Shown: piece after piece, positions 1 through 8,361 of the stretch
Layout: the number at the start of each line of letters is the position of its first letter
How positions within the stretch are numbered: position 1 is the first letter of the stretch
From: an uncultured Thalassolituus sp.
Lineage (GTDB): Bacteria; Pseudomonadota; Gammaproteobacteria; Pseudomonadales; Oceanobacteraceae
Direction of reading: 5' to 3'
NCBI GenBank assembly: GCA_913061435.1
Contig: CAJXUK010000016.1
Coordinates: 1 to 58,029 of the forward strand
Length of the DNA: 58,029 bases
Position numbers and translations under genes: made by a program
Notes under the pieces: generated by a model
What the model was told of the DNA's origin: nothing
Seen by the model: the letters and a program-made list of their open reading frames with translations, nothing else
Database searches by the model: none

Positions 1-55
1 GCTCGTCGGGCTCATAACCCGAAGGTCGTTGGTTCGAATCCGGCCCCCGCAACCA
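1..55 (+). tRNA. Initiator tRNA-fMet (CAT), 5' part cut by window edge
   Basis: The first 55 bases are the 3' two thirds of a tRNA. The anticodon stem-loop has a CAT anticodon and three consecutive G-C pairs (GGG...CCC), the hallmark of the initiator tRNA. It is followed by the TpsiC arm (GGTTCGAATCC) and an encoded CCA end. The acceptor 5' strand and D-arm lie outside the window. Initiator identity is inferred from the three G-C pairs and overall resemblance to bacterial tRNA-fMet. Confidence 0.93.
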
Positions 56-73
56 TTTTAAAAATTCCAAAAA

Positions 74-103
74 AAGGTCAGCCTAAGTGCTGGCCTTTTT
101 TTT
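74..103 (+). terminator. Rho-independent terminator of the tRNA
   Basis: A 9-bp stem (74-82 with 89-97, one G-T pair) is followed directly by a run of eight T. It sits 18 bases after the tRNA CCA end and ends that transcription unit before folM. Confidence 0.85.
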
Positions 104-167
104 GCTTTGAAAAAACACCACATCAACTCTATGATGATTCTTTTAAGCGTTTGCGGATACCCATGCG

Positions 168-938
168 ATGAAAGAACAAATACCTAGCACTCTTCCTACT
201 CTTTTTATAACGGGTGCCGGTAGACGACTCGGTTTGCATTTAGTTGAACACTATCTTTCTCAAGGCTGGCGGGTTATTGCCCACTATCACAGCAGTAATG
301 ATCTCGCTGAGTCTTTGCAAGCACAGTATAAATCAGAAGGGCGTTATTTAGCCGTACAGGCTGATCTGGCTTGTGTGGCTGATATTGAAGTTTTGGTGCA
401 GCAAGTTAATGATTATTTAACCCAGTATTCGATCTCTCTCGATGCCATTATCCACAACGCCTCATGTTTCTGGCCAGACGATCATAGCCTGCCTTTAGCA
501 ACACGTTGGCAGCAAAGTGAACGCTTGCAAGCCGTGCATGTATTAGCACCGCAAGCGCTTTCTAGTGGATTGGTGCAGCGCATTAAACCGCAAGGCAGTA
601 TTATTGCCATTACCGACATTTATGCAGAATTACCCAATCAACGCTTTGCCAGTTATTGCAGTGCTAAAGCTGGCTTACAAAATTTAGCGTTAAGCTGGGC
701 GCAGCAATTTGCACCGCAAGTACGGGTAAACATCATTCAGCCTGGGCCGATAAAATTTTTACCTGAACACAGCGAGAGTTATCAAAAAATGGTGCTATCG
801 CAAAGTTTATTAGGCAAAGAGTTAGGTTATGAACCGATTCAGCAAGGGATAGATTACTTACTGCAAGCAACGGCACTCACCGGCAGCATTGTAAAAATAG
901 ATGGGGGTCGCAGCACTGCTAATCGTTATCAGCAGTAA
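168..938 (+). CDS. folM: FolM-type dihydromonapterin reductase (short-chain dehydrogenase)
   Basis: This 256-residue SDR would reduce dihydromonapterin (and weakly dihydrofolate) with NADPH to the tetrahydro form, feeding pterin/folate metabolism in the cytosol. The nucleotide-binding motif near residue 15 is TGAGRRLG, the FolM/pteridine-reductase variant of the SDR glycine motif. The catalytic YCSAK motif is near residue 163. The end is GGRSTANRYQQ, where ordinary FabG proteins have GG.. plus a hydrophobic tail. The ATG at 168 is preferred because an ATG six bases upstream meets a stop after one codon. It is convergent with folK and overlaps its 3' end by 20 bp; this folate-linked neighbour supports FolM over a generic SDR. 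Confidence 0.82.
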   Translation: MKEQIPSTLPTLFITGAGRRLGLHLVEHYLSQGWRVIAHYHSSNDLAESLQAQYKSEGRYLAVQADLACVADIEVLVQQVNDYLTQYSISLDAIIHNASCFWPDDHSLPLATRWQQSERLQAVHVLAPQALSSGLVQRIKPQGSIIAITDIYAELPNQRFASYCSAKAGLQNLALSWAQQFAPQVRVNIIQPGPIKFLPEHSESYQKMVLSQSLLGKELGYEPIQQGIDYLLQATALTGSIVKIDGGRSTANRYQQ

Positions 939-1332
939 GGCTAGGTTTTATATCGTGCCAGCGGGCCATAATAGTTTGGTTATAGGGTTCATCAAAACGA
1001 TGAGCCAATAGCGTATTAACATCATCGCTTTGATGTAAAATGTCGATATCGATAGGGCGATCTTTAAATTTTCTCGCCGGTGTTTTGGCTTCTCTGCCCA
1101 TCGATATTTCAACATCAGCAAAAATAATTTTTAATGCAGCGTCGTCTAAATCACTGCGCACAAGTAATAGCTGATTATGAAAAATAAAGTTAAAAGTTTT
1201 ACCCTGCGGAGGATTAATTAATACCGGAGAATAGCTGATCACATCAACATGCAACGCAATAATTGAACAAGCGTGGGGCATATTGTGTTCCGGCTGAATA
1301 TTACTACCAAGACCGATCAGAAAGTAACGCAT
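919..1332 (-). CDS. folK: 2-amino-4-hydroxy-6-hydroxymethyldihydropteridine pyrophosphokinase (HPPK)
   Basis: HPPK transfers pyrophosphate from ATP to 6-hydroxymethyl-dihydropterin, the step before dihydropteroate synthase in folate synthesis. The protein opens with the HPPK strand RYFLIGLGSN and contains the signature region around DRPIDIDIL, whose aspartates bind the two magnesium ions. I start it at the ATG at 1332, so 137 residues. The open frame continues upstream to 1683, but that extension only reads antisense across pldA. The protein is somewhat shorter than the usual ~160 residues, mainly at the C-terminus, so it may be a compact or reduced HPPK. It overlaps folM tail to tail. Confidence 0.83.
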   Translation of the reverse strand: MRYFLIGLGSNIQPEHNMPHACSIIALHVDVISYSPVLINPPQGKTFNFIFHNQLLLVRSDLDDAALKIIFADVEISMGREAKTPARKFKDRPIDIDILHQSDDVNTLLAHRFDEPYNQTIMARWHDIKPSLTADND

Positions 1333-1423
1333 TAAAAAAATAAATATTCCGCTGTGTATATCGTTATACTTATAGCAGAATTTGCACTGATTTGCCCAAA
1401 TGCTCGTAAAATTAAGGTCGCAT

Positions 1424-2575
1424 GTGAACATCATTAAACGCCTAAACATCATTAAACGCTTAAGCATAGTTTCAACCAGTGCTCTCGTATCAATCACAAC
1501 TATCATCATTTTGGCCACTTTTCTGATCAGCCCTGCTGCGCACAGTGAAACAGCCCTTGCTACTGAACAAACACCCGCTACGAGTGATTTGTTTGATGAA
1601 ACCGCCGAAATGCTGGATGAGTTAGCCGACGATATCGCTAATGGGGCAGAAGAAGCGATTACCGTGCAGCCGTTAAAAACCAAAAAACGTAAGGTAGAAG
1701 TTATCGCCGATGAAGAATTTTACGACTTTATGCACAAATATCCTGGGCTCATCGAAAAATTACAAACAGAGCGTTTAGCGTCGCGCAACCCGTACGTATT
1801 GCTGCCCCATAAGCCTAACTACTTTATGCCACTGACCTATCAAAAAAAAGTGCACCAGCAAGAACAAGAATACTTTTACAACGCAGTCAGTTCTGATAAT
1901 GAGTTGATTGAGAGCAACCCCAGTTTTGAAAAAGTAGAATTCGTTTTTCAGCTCAGTGTTAAATACATAGTCGCCGACAACTTTTTAGGTAAGTTCAGCT
2001 CACTCGCTTTTGCCTACACCAACAAATCTTTTTGGCAATCGTACAACGACAGCGTATCGGCTATTTTTAGAGAGACCAACCACGAGCCAGAAGTCATACT
2101 CGGTTTTAAAGCCCTTGATGAGTGGGTCGATCACTGGACATTGTCGTTTAATCATCAATCTAATGGCCAAGTGGGCAGTTTATCGCGCAGCTGGAATCGC
2201 TTAATTTTAGGCGCATCAAAAGTATGGCCGAATAAAATTTTATACGCGCGCGCTTGGTATCGCATACCAGAAAAATCAAAATCAGATCCAATGAATCCAA
2301 TCGGTGACGACAACGACGATATTCAAAATTACCTGGGTTTTGGTGACGTCTTTTTCTTACAAAAATTTGGCAACCACAGCGTATCAACCACCTTGCGCAA
2401 TAATTTAAGAAGCGATCATAATCGTGGTTCAATAGAAATTGACTGGACCTACCCGCTCCCTGGAAATGTGAAAGGATTTATTCAATATTTTAGTGGTTAT
2501 GGCGAAAGCCTAATCGATTATAATCAGTATCAAGAACGCATCGGAATTGGTATCAAAATTACCGACTGGTTATAA
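1424..2575 (+). CDS. pldA: Outer-membrane phospholipase A (OMPLA)
   Basis: OMPLA is a 12-strand outer-membrane barrel that hydrolyses phospholipids which have moved to the outer leaflet. The catalytic signature is clear: HQSNG about 90 bases before the middle of the gene's second half, then SRSWNR. Counted from an ATG at 1400, these give His252, Ser254 and Asn266, matching the family's His-Ser-Asn triad. A hydrophobic signal peptide is followed by about 60 mostly acidic, variable residues before the barrel. I prefer the GTG at 1424 because AAGG lies 6 bases before it, while the ATG at 1400 has no ribosome site. An 18-bp tandem repeat duplicates the basic start of the signal peptide (NIIKRL twice). 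Confidence 0.87.
   Translation: MNIIKRLNIIKRLSIVSTSALVSITTIIILATFLISPAAHSETALATEQTPATSDLFDETAEMLDELADDIANGAEEAITVQPLKTKKRKVEVIADEEFYDFMHKYPGLIEKLQTERLASRNPYVLLPHKPNYFMPLTYQKKVHQQEQEYFYNAVSSDNELIESNPSFEKVEFVFQLSVKYIVADNFLGKFSSLAFAYTNKSFWQSYNDSVSAIFRETNHEPEVILGFKALDEWVDHWTLSFNHQSNGQVGSLSRSWNRLILGASKVWPNKILYARAWYRIPEKSKSDPMNPIGDDNDDIQNYLGFGDVFFLQKFGNHSVSTTLRNNLRSDHNRGSIEIDWTYPLPGNVKGFIQYFSGYGESLIDYNQYQERIGIGIKITDWL
1427..1462 (+). repeat. 18-bp tandem duplication in the pldA signal peptide
   Basis: Two copies of an 18-bp unit (1427-1444 and 1445-1462, 17 of 18 identical) encode NIIKRL twice, doubling the positively charged N-region of the signal peptide. The unit length keeps the frame. Confidence 0.9.
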
Positions 2576-2601
2576 CGCGTGTCTAAATAAAGGAGAAAAC
2601 A

Positions 2602-3750
2602 GTGCTGACATTAGGGTTAATCATCAATCCATTTGCTGGAATAGGGGGCAGTGTTGCCTTAAAAGGCAGTGATGGCGATAGCATTGTTGCAGAAGCTTTA
2701 GCGCGTGGTGCGCAATGCAAATCCAACGATCGCACCCGTTTAGCATTGGAAGTTTTAATGCCGTTAACAAACCGTTTAAAGATCATCACCTGCCCAGGCA
2801 TGATGGGCCAGCAGCTGGTGGCTGAGTTGGGTTTTAATCATCAAGTTTTGCACTCTGAGATAGAGCGGGGAATAACGACAACCACCGCAGAAGATACAAA
2901 GCGCGCGGCTCAACAGTTACTCGACCAGCGAGTGGATATTATTTTATTTGCTGGCGGTGATGGCACTGCCCGTGATATTTGCAGCGTGGTTAGCGACAAT
3001 ATTCCTGTTTTAGGTATTCCTGCTGGGGTTAAAATTCATTCTGCTGTGTATGCAGTAACACCGAAAGCCGCAGGCGAAGTGATTGCACAATTAGTGCGTG
3101 GCGAGTTAATCGACGTAAAAGCATACGATGTTAGAGACATCGACGAAGACGCTTTTAGAAACAACATTGTGCGCGCTAAATTGTACGGCGAAATGCGCGT
3201 GCCTCAGGCGGGGCAGTTTGTGCAAAGTGTTAAGCAAGGTGGGGTAGAAGTCGAAGAACTGGTATTGCAAGACATTGCCGCTGAACTTATTCAAAACATG
3301 GAAGACGACACTGTTTATTTCATGGGGTCGGGTAAAACCACATTGGCGATTATGCAAGAGCTGGGTTTAGACAATACCTTATTAGGCATCGATGCCGTTC
3401 TTAACCATCAGTTGCTGCAAGCAGACGTAAGCGAACGCGATATTTTAGCCTTGCTTGATCAGTACCCAGGCAAAGTGGTGGTTAGCATTATAGGTGGCCA
3501 AGGGCACATTATTGGTCGTGGTAATCAGCAACTCAGTGCAGCTGTATTAAAAAAACTGGGCAAAGAAAATTTACAGGTGATTGCCACTAAAGCAAAGATA
3601 TCAGCGTTGGCCGGAAAACCTTTAATTGTAGACAGCGGTGATAATGCGCTTGATGAAAGTTATGCGGGTACTATAGAAGTGACCACGGGTTATCAAGACC
3701 AAATTATTTACCCGGTGGGTTTGGTGAATAGCGATGCTTTTGCGCACTAG
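2602..3750 (+). CDS. ATP-NAD kinase-like protein (COG3199/AcoX-type)
   Basis: This 382-residue protein belongs to the ATP-NAD kinase superfamily. Near its start it has the family strand LIINPFAGIGG, and near residue 119 the catalytic/nucleotide motif GGDGTARD, the counterpart of the GGDGT motif of NAD kinases. It also has the long C-terminal domain typical of the COG3199 group rather than of classic NadK. The substrate is unknown; a role with NAD(P)-like nucleotides is a family inference. The start is GTG at 2602, supported by AGGAGA six bases upstream. It follows pldA by 26 bp and overlaps the next gene by 17 bp, suggesting co-transcription. Confidence 0.75.
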   Translation: MLTLGLIINPFAGIGGSVALKGSDGDSIVAEALARGAQCKSNDRTRLALEVLMPLTNRLKIITCPGMMGQQLVAELGFNHQVLHSEIERGITTTTAEDTKRAAQQLLDQRVDIILFAGGDGTARDICSVVSDNIPVLGIPAGVKIHSAVYAVTPKAAGEVIAQLVRGELIDVKAYDVRDIDEDAFRNNIVRAKLYGEMRVPQAGQFVQSVKQGGVEVEELVLQDIAAELIQNMEDDTVYFMGSGKTTLAIMQELGLDNTLLGIDAVLNHQLLQADVSERDILALLDQYPGKVVVSIIGGQGHIIGRGNQQLSAAVLKKLGKENLQVIATKAKISALAGKPLIVDSGDNALDESYAGTIEVTTGYQDQIIYPVGLVNSDAFAH

Positions 3751-5650
3751 CCGTTTAATGGTTATTAACGCCTTTGTTTTAGCCTTATTTGTAGCGTTTT
3801 TAGCCCCAAATGCACAAGCAAACTCTAATTCACGAGCGTCATCATTAGGACACTGCGGTGATCACACAGGCGCAACCACGGGCTTGTATCGAACGCTTAG
3901 CGAGGTTCAAGGCACCGGCCAGCAAAGCCCATTAAAGGGCAAGTTAGTGGTGGTAGAAGGTGTTGTCACACACGCCTTGCAAAAAGAATACAAAGGCTTT
4001 TGGCTGCAGCAAACCAACAAAAATCAGGCCCGCGGGGTATTTGTTTATCATACCAAAAACAAAGTTAGCGCTGGCCAAACCGTTCGCTTATTAGGCCGGG
4101 TAGCTGAGTATCAAACTCTAACCGAAATCAAAAATGTCAGTGCGTTGCAAGTGTGTAAGGCGGCCAATCCATCCGACATCCCACAAGCCGTTGAACTTAC
4201 TTTGCCGGTTGCCTCATTACAACAACTTGAACAGCTAGAAGGCATGTTGATTAAGCTAAGCCAGCCTTTAATAGTGAGCGACCTGTTTGGTGCCGGATAT
4301 GGTTTGGGCAATTATGGTCAATTTGCCGTATCTTCTAAACTACATTATCAGCCCACCGAATTACACACTGCCGATTATGTAATAGCTCATAATTTACTGG
4401 CAGAAAAAGCAAAAGATTACCTACTAATAGACGATGGCAGCGCAAAACCTTACCCCAGCTACATTCCGTTTCCTAACGCAAAAGGCTTTTCGGCCAACAA
4501 CTCGATCCGCATTGGCGATCGGTTAAATACAACCGCGGGCAATGTTATTGAAGGCGTTTTACATGCTTATAAACAACATTATATTTTGATCCCAAGGTTA
4601 GATCTTAAACGCCATTCATTAGCAATTAAATCCGCTGATTGGCCAAAAAAGCCAGTCATTGATGCACGCTCTAATATAGTGATTGCGAGCATGAATTTGG
4701 GTAACTATTTCAATGGCTTTAATGGCTCTAGCGGCAAAGGTTTTCCCACGTCTCGTGGTGCCAAAACTTACGCAGGGTTTGTCATGCAACAGCAAAAAAT
4801 TGTGGCGGCACTCAGCGCTATAAATGCCGATATAATTGCTTTAATGGAGTTAGAAAACGACGGTCATCAAGCAGGCTCAGCCATTGCTGATTTAACCGCT
4901 GCACTTAATAGCGCTTTGGCCAGTGGCCAACCTAGCTCTAAAATACAAAACCCGTATCAATACATAATCCCTAAAAAAAGCCCTAATAAAAGCCCATTAG
5001 GCCATAGCGCCATCAGTGTCGGTTTGCTTTATCGCAGCGACAAAGTAAAACCAATGGATGACGCGCAAGTGTTAAGTGCTAAAACAGCGAACTTTAATGA
5101 CACGCTAAATCGCCCTAGCTTAATACAAACCTTTAGCTTCAATGACCAACCCATAACCATTGCCGTTAATCATTTTAAATCAAAGGGAAAACGCTGCCGA
5201 CAAAAGGGTACTCTTTCGCAACGTGACAAAATACAAGGCCACTGTAATCAGGTTCGTACACAAGCAGCTAAGGCGCTTGCCCAGTTTTTAAAAACCAAGG
5301 TTAATAACCAGCAGCCAATATTAATCGTGGGTGACCTCAACAGCTACAGCCAAGAAGATCCATTGTTGGCCTTGTATCAAGCGGGTTACATCAATGTAAA
5401 GCAGCCGCGACAGTTTTCGTATAGCTACCAAGGGTATTTGGGTAATTTAGATCATGCGCTGGTCAATTCAGCCTTGCTGCCCAAGGTGCGCAGTGTTGAC
5501 GCTTGGCATATTAATTCGGTCGAAGACGTATTATTAGATTACAACACCAAAGCCAATGGCCACACGCATCCCTCGCAAGACCACTATGGCGAGCCGAATG
5601 AAAAAAGATCATCCGACCACGACCCCATAATAATTGGCCTAGAACTTTAA
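3734..5650 (+). CDS. Secreted ExeM/NucH-type endonuclease (EEP-fold)
   Basis: A 638-residue exported nuclease. A basic N-terminus and hydrophobic stretch ending in NAQA form a signal peptide. Residues ~40-150 resemble an OB-fold domain (GKLVVVEGVVTH, VRLLGRV), as in YhcR/ExeM proteins. From ~310 on is an endonuclease/exonuclease/phosphatase domain: ASMNLGNYFNG, the metal-binding ALMELEND, NHFKSKG, VGDLNSY, NLDHALVN and SSDHDPI. Related enzymes degrade extracellular DNA for nutrients or biofilm turnover. The ATG at 3734 lies inside the previous gene; an ATG at 3758 would still leave a signal peptide but a less basic one. It converges on tatD with only 12 bp between them. Confidence 0.83.
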   Translation: MLLRTSRLMVINAFVLALFVAFLAPNAQANSNSRASSLGHCGDHTGATTGLYRTLSEVQGTGQQSPLKGKLVVVEGVVTHALQKEYKGFWLQQTNKNQARGVFVYHTKNKVSAGQTVRLLGRVAEYQTLTEIKNVSALQVCKAANPSDIPQAVELTLPVASLQQLEQLEGMLIKLSQPLIVSDLFGAGYGLGNYGQFAVSSKLHYQPTELHTADYVIAHNLLAEKAKDYLLIDDGSAKPYPSYIPFPNAKGFSANNSIRIGDRLNTTAGNVIEGVLHAYKQHYILIPRLDLKRHSLAIKSADWPKKPVIDARSNIVIASMNLGNYFNGFNGSSGKGFPTSRGAKTYAGFVMQQQKIVAALSAINADIIALMELENDGHQAGSAIADLTAALNSALASGQPSSKIQNPYQYIIPKKSPNKSPLGHSAISVGLLYRSDKVKPMDDAQVLSAKTANFNDTLNRPSLIQTFSFNDQPITIAVNHFKSKGKRCRQKGTLSQRDKIQGHCNQVRTQAAKALAQFLKTKVNNQQPILIVGDLNSYSQEDPLLALYQAGYINVKQPRQFSYSYQGYLGNLDHALVNSALLPKVRSVDAWHINSVEDVLLDYNTKANGHTHPSQDHYGEPNEKRSSDHDPIIIGLEL

Positions 5651-5662
5651 CCGGCTAGTGGA

Positions 5663-6481
5663 CTAATCGGTAAAAAAAGCGGCGACAGAATTTTGATAAC
5701 ATTGCTTTAATACTTGCTCGGTGGTTAAGCCTTTTACTTCCGCAATTTTTTCCGCAATAAAGGGTAAGTAACAAGGGGCATTTTCTTTGCCGCGATAAGG
5801 GATTGGAGTTAAAAAAGGCGCATCGGTTTCTAATAGCAAGTTTTCAATCGGCGCATCCGCCACCACTTCTCGCACGTTATCGGCTTTATTAAAAGTCACA
5901 ATGCCATTAATGCCTAAGTTAAAACCTTGGCCAACACAAAAACGCGCCAACTCAATACCCGACGTAAAACTGTGAATAACCCCTTTGTTTTTCATCTGCG
6001 GAGCAAAATTGGCTAAAATAGCTTGGGTATCTTCATCGGCTTCGCGGGTATGAATCACCACCGGCAACTCAAAATCCACCGCCATTTGTAGTTGTCTTTC
6101 AAACACATCTCGTTGCACTTTACGGTCGGCGTTGTCGTAAAAATAATCCAAGCCAATTTCACCCACCGCGCGTATTTTTGCACTGCGATTGTCAGCGTTT
6201 AAGTGCTCACGAATTTTTGCTTCAACCTCGTCGTTATACAATTCCGCATCGTGAGGATGGATGCCCAAGGTGCCATACACATCAGCGTGTTGTTCGGTTA
6301 GCGCAATCACTTTATCCAAATTGTCGGGCGAAACGGCAATGGTTAAAAAGCGTTCAATACCCACTGAACGGGCTTTTTCAAGAATCTCTGCAGGGGAGCC
6401 TTCTTTCAAATAATCCAAATGAAAGTGGGTTTCAATAATCGGCAGCTGATAATTAGGAATCTCGCGTTTGGTTTTGGCCAT
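5663..6481 (-). CDS. TatD-family metal-dependent hydrolase
   Basis: A 272-residue TIM-barrel amidohydrolase of the TatD group, whose members act as metal-dependent nucleases (3'-5' exonuclease) or D-aminoacyl-tRNA/DNA-repair factors. Visible metal and active-site motifs are THFHLD (His19, His21), GEIGLDYFYD, VIHTREA, HSFTSG and the C-terminal LLETDAPFL. The length is normal for the family. Paralogs (TatD, YcfH, YjjV) cannot be separated here. It is transcribed alone: the terminator of the upstream reductase gene lies 71 bp before its start. Confidence 0.87.
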   Translation of the reverse strand: MAKTKREIPNYQLPIIETHFHLDYLKEGSPAEILEKARSVGIERFLTIAVSPDNLDKVIALTEQHADVYGTLGIHPHDAELYNDEVEAKIREHLNADNRSAKIRAVGEIGLDYFYDNADRKVQRDVFERQLQMAVDFELPVVIHTREADEDTQAILANFAPQMKNKGVIHSFTSGIELARFCVGQGFNLGINGIVTFNKADNVREVVADAPIENLLLETDAPFLTPIPYRGKENAPCYLPFIAEKIAEVKGLTTEQVLKQCYQNSVAAFFTD

Positions 6482-6523
6482 AATAATGTATTGCTGTACA
6501 AGCTATCTCAAAAAAGAAAGCCG

Positions 6524-6553
6524 ATTGTAGCAAACATCGTAAATCGCAGCCAA
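6524..6553 (-). promoter_or_regulatory. Possible sigma-70 promoter of the TatD gene
   Basis: On the minus strand TTGGCT (6553-6548) and TACAAT (6529-6524) are 18 bases apart and about 43 bases before the start codon. It is the only promoter-like pair between the upstream terminator and the gene. Confidence 0.4.
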
Positions 6554-6585
6554 AAAAAAGGCCCAACGAATAAATTCGTTGGGCC
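6552..6585 (-). terminator. Rho-independent terminator of the FabG-like gene
   Basis: A perfect 11-bp stem (6560-6570 with 6575-6585) with a 4-base loop is followed, on the minus strand, by eight T. It ends the reductase transcript 38 bases after its stop. Confidence 0.93.
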
Positions 6586-6622
6586 AGGGGGTGCAACAAA
6601 AAACAAAAAGTGCAATAAAAAA

Positions 6623-8041
6623 TTAAGCGCCGACCAACGACTGCCCGCATACACGAACCACGTTACCGGTAACACCGCTAGAAGCTGGGTTAGCGAAAAA
6701 CGCAATGGTCTCAGCCACATCAACCGGCTTACCACCTTGAGAAAGCGAGTTTAAACGACGGCCCACTTCACGGGTCATAAACGGAATAGCATCTGTCATT
6801 GCCGTTTCAATAAAACCCGGTGCAACGGCATTGATGGTGATATTTTTCTCGGCTAATTCATCAGCCATATACTGCACATAACCAATTACGCCTGCTTTAG
6901 ACGCTGCGTAGTTAGTTTGACCCATCTGACCAGCAATACCGTTCATAGACGATACGCAAATAATGCTACCGCCGGAGTTCATAGTATCGGTAGCAAATAA
7001 CTCATTATTAATGTGTTCTTCGGCCGATAAGTTAATCGCAATGGTCATGTCCCACCAATGCTGTGGCATATTCGCCAATGTTTTATCACGGGTTACACCC
7101 GCATTATGAACCACGATATCAGCGCCGCCCATTTCTTTTAACTTAGCCGCAATCATAGCAGGGGCTTCTTTAGAAGAAATATCCGCCAATAACGTTTCGC
7201 CACCAATTTCAGCCATCACTTTATTTAAGTCAGCTTCTGCTGGTGGAATATCCAAACCTAATACAGTCGCGCCATCACGAGAAAGAGTGCGTGCAATCGC
7301 TTCACCAATACCGCGAGAAGCACCCGTAACCAAAGCTACTTTACCGGCTAACGGCTTATGCCAATCTGGGTAAGCGACTTCTGTGCTCTTACGTACATGC
7401 ACAACTTGGCCAGCAACATAAGCCGACTTAGCCGAAACCAAAAAGCGAATAGTAGAATCCATTTGCTTCTCAGCGCCTTCTTCAATGTAAGCAACCTGAG
7501 ACGTTGAACTCTTTTTACCAATCTCTTTAGAAACCGAGCGAGTAAAGCCTTCTAAAGCACGCATAGCTGCGGCTTTTTCACCGTTTTTCGCTTTCATGTG
7601 TGGGCGACCCAACACAATCACGCGAGCATTAGAGGTTAAGCTACGCATGATCGGATTAAAAAAGGTGTAAAGTTGAGATAAACCTTCACCGTCTTCGATA
7701 CTAGAAGCATCAAAAATCACAGCGTTAAATTTCTCTGGCATTCCTTTAGCGCATTCAACTTGCGTCACTTTAACGCCATTATCAGCGCCAGCTTTAACAA
7801 TTTCACTGGCTGTTAGCGCAGCAGAAGGAAAGAAAATATTTGCGTTAGATTCGCCTAAGTTGCGCACGATATCAGAAAGTAACTCACCGTTTGCAGCCGT
7901 ACCAATTAAAACATTGCCTTCTAAAAACGTTGGCTGGCTTGCGCTGTAGCGGTTAAGCTCGATAGGCGTTGGCAAACCGACAGTACCTAAAACTTTGCGA
8001 CCCATGTTTGAGTTCAACATGCTCTCGTAAAAATTACCCAT
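6623..8041 (-). CDS. FabG-like 3-oxoacyl-ACP/CoA reductase, long two-half form
   Basis: This 472-residue protein has a C-terminal SDR domain (from ~225) with TGASRGIGEA, HNAGVTRDKT, the catalytic YAASKAGV and AVAPGFIETAMT, typical of 3-oxoacyl reductases. The N-terminal ~220 residues look like a second, degenerate Rossmann half: it has VIVLGRP but no glycine-rich motif or Tyr-Lys pair. The layout matches the long reductase class (PRK08261-like, from memory). I place the start at the ATG at 8041, preceded by GGGAAA at 7-8 bases; an in-frame GTG 15 bases upstream overlaps that site. It is divergent from a thiolase, suggesting joint work in fatty-acyl chain metabolism. Confidence 0.82.
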   Translation of the reverse strand: MGNFYESMLNSNMGRKVLGTVGLPTPIELNRYSASQPTFLEGNVLIGTAANGELLSDIVRNLGESNANIFFPSAALTASEIVKAGADNGVKVTQVECAKGMPEKFNAVIFDASSIEDGEGLSQLYTFFNPIMRSLTSNARVIVLGRPHMKAKNGEKAAAMRALEGFTRSVSKEIGKKSSTSQVAYIEEGAEKQMDSTIRFLVSAKSAYVAGQVVHVRKSTEVAYPDWHKPLAGKVALVTGASRGIGEAIARTLSRDGATVLGLDIPPAEADLNKVMAEIGGETLLADISSKEAPAMIAAKLKEMGGADIVVHNAGVTRDKTLANMPQHWWDMTIAINLSAEEHINNELFATDTMNSGGSIICVSSMNGIAGQMGQTNYAASKAGVIGYVQYMADELAEKNITINAVAPGFIETAMTDAIPFMTREVGRRLNSLSQGGKPVDVAETIAFFANPASSGVTGNVVRVCGQSLVGA

Positions 8042-8361
8042 TATTGCGTTTCCCACTTTCTATGTATATTTTATGTGTTAGTAGTTATTAAAAACGTATC
8101 GAGCAAAAAACGCCGGATACATAGCTACCAAGGTAAACAGATTAGATCAGCTATAGTACAACAATTAATTGACCGCTTGAATGCTAATTGCGTCACTTCA
8201 GCCAATGCGAGCACTCACTAAACCGGTAGACTCCAGCATTATTATAACTGTAGTAATTATCACTGTAGTAATGACAATAATTGATGATTGTGATTAATCT
8301 TTAAAGATACAGCTTAATATAAGTGTTTTAATCTAACTATTTAATTAAACAGGAACACACC
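8042..8361. promoter_or_regulatory. 320-bp divergent control region of reductase and thiolase
   Basis: The region between the two divergent starts holds no gene. It is AT-rich near the thiolase and contains a direct repeat, ACTGTAGTAAT at 8247-8257 and 8262-8272 (15-bp spacing), 90-115 bases before the thiolase start, which could be a pair of regulator sites. I could not assign promoters confidently. Confidence 0.4.

Noticed and set aside
1333..1683. Longer FolK starting at 1683
   Set aside because: The added 117 residues are antisense to pldA and do not resemble HPPK; the family sequence starts at the ATG at 1332.
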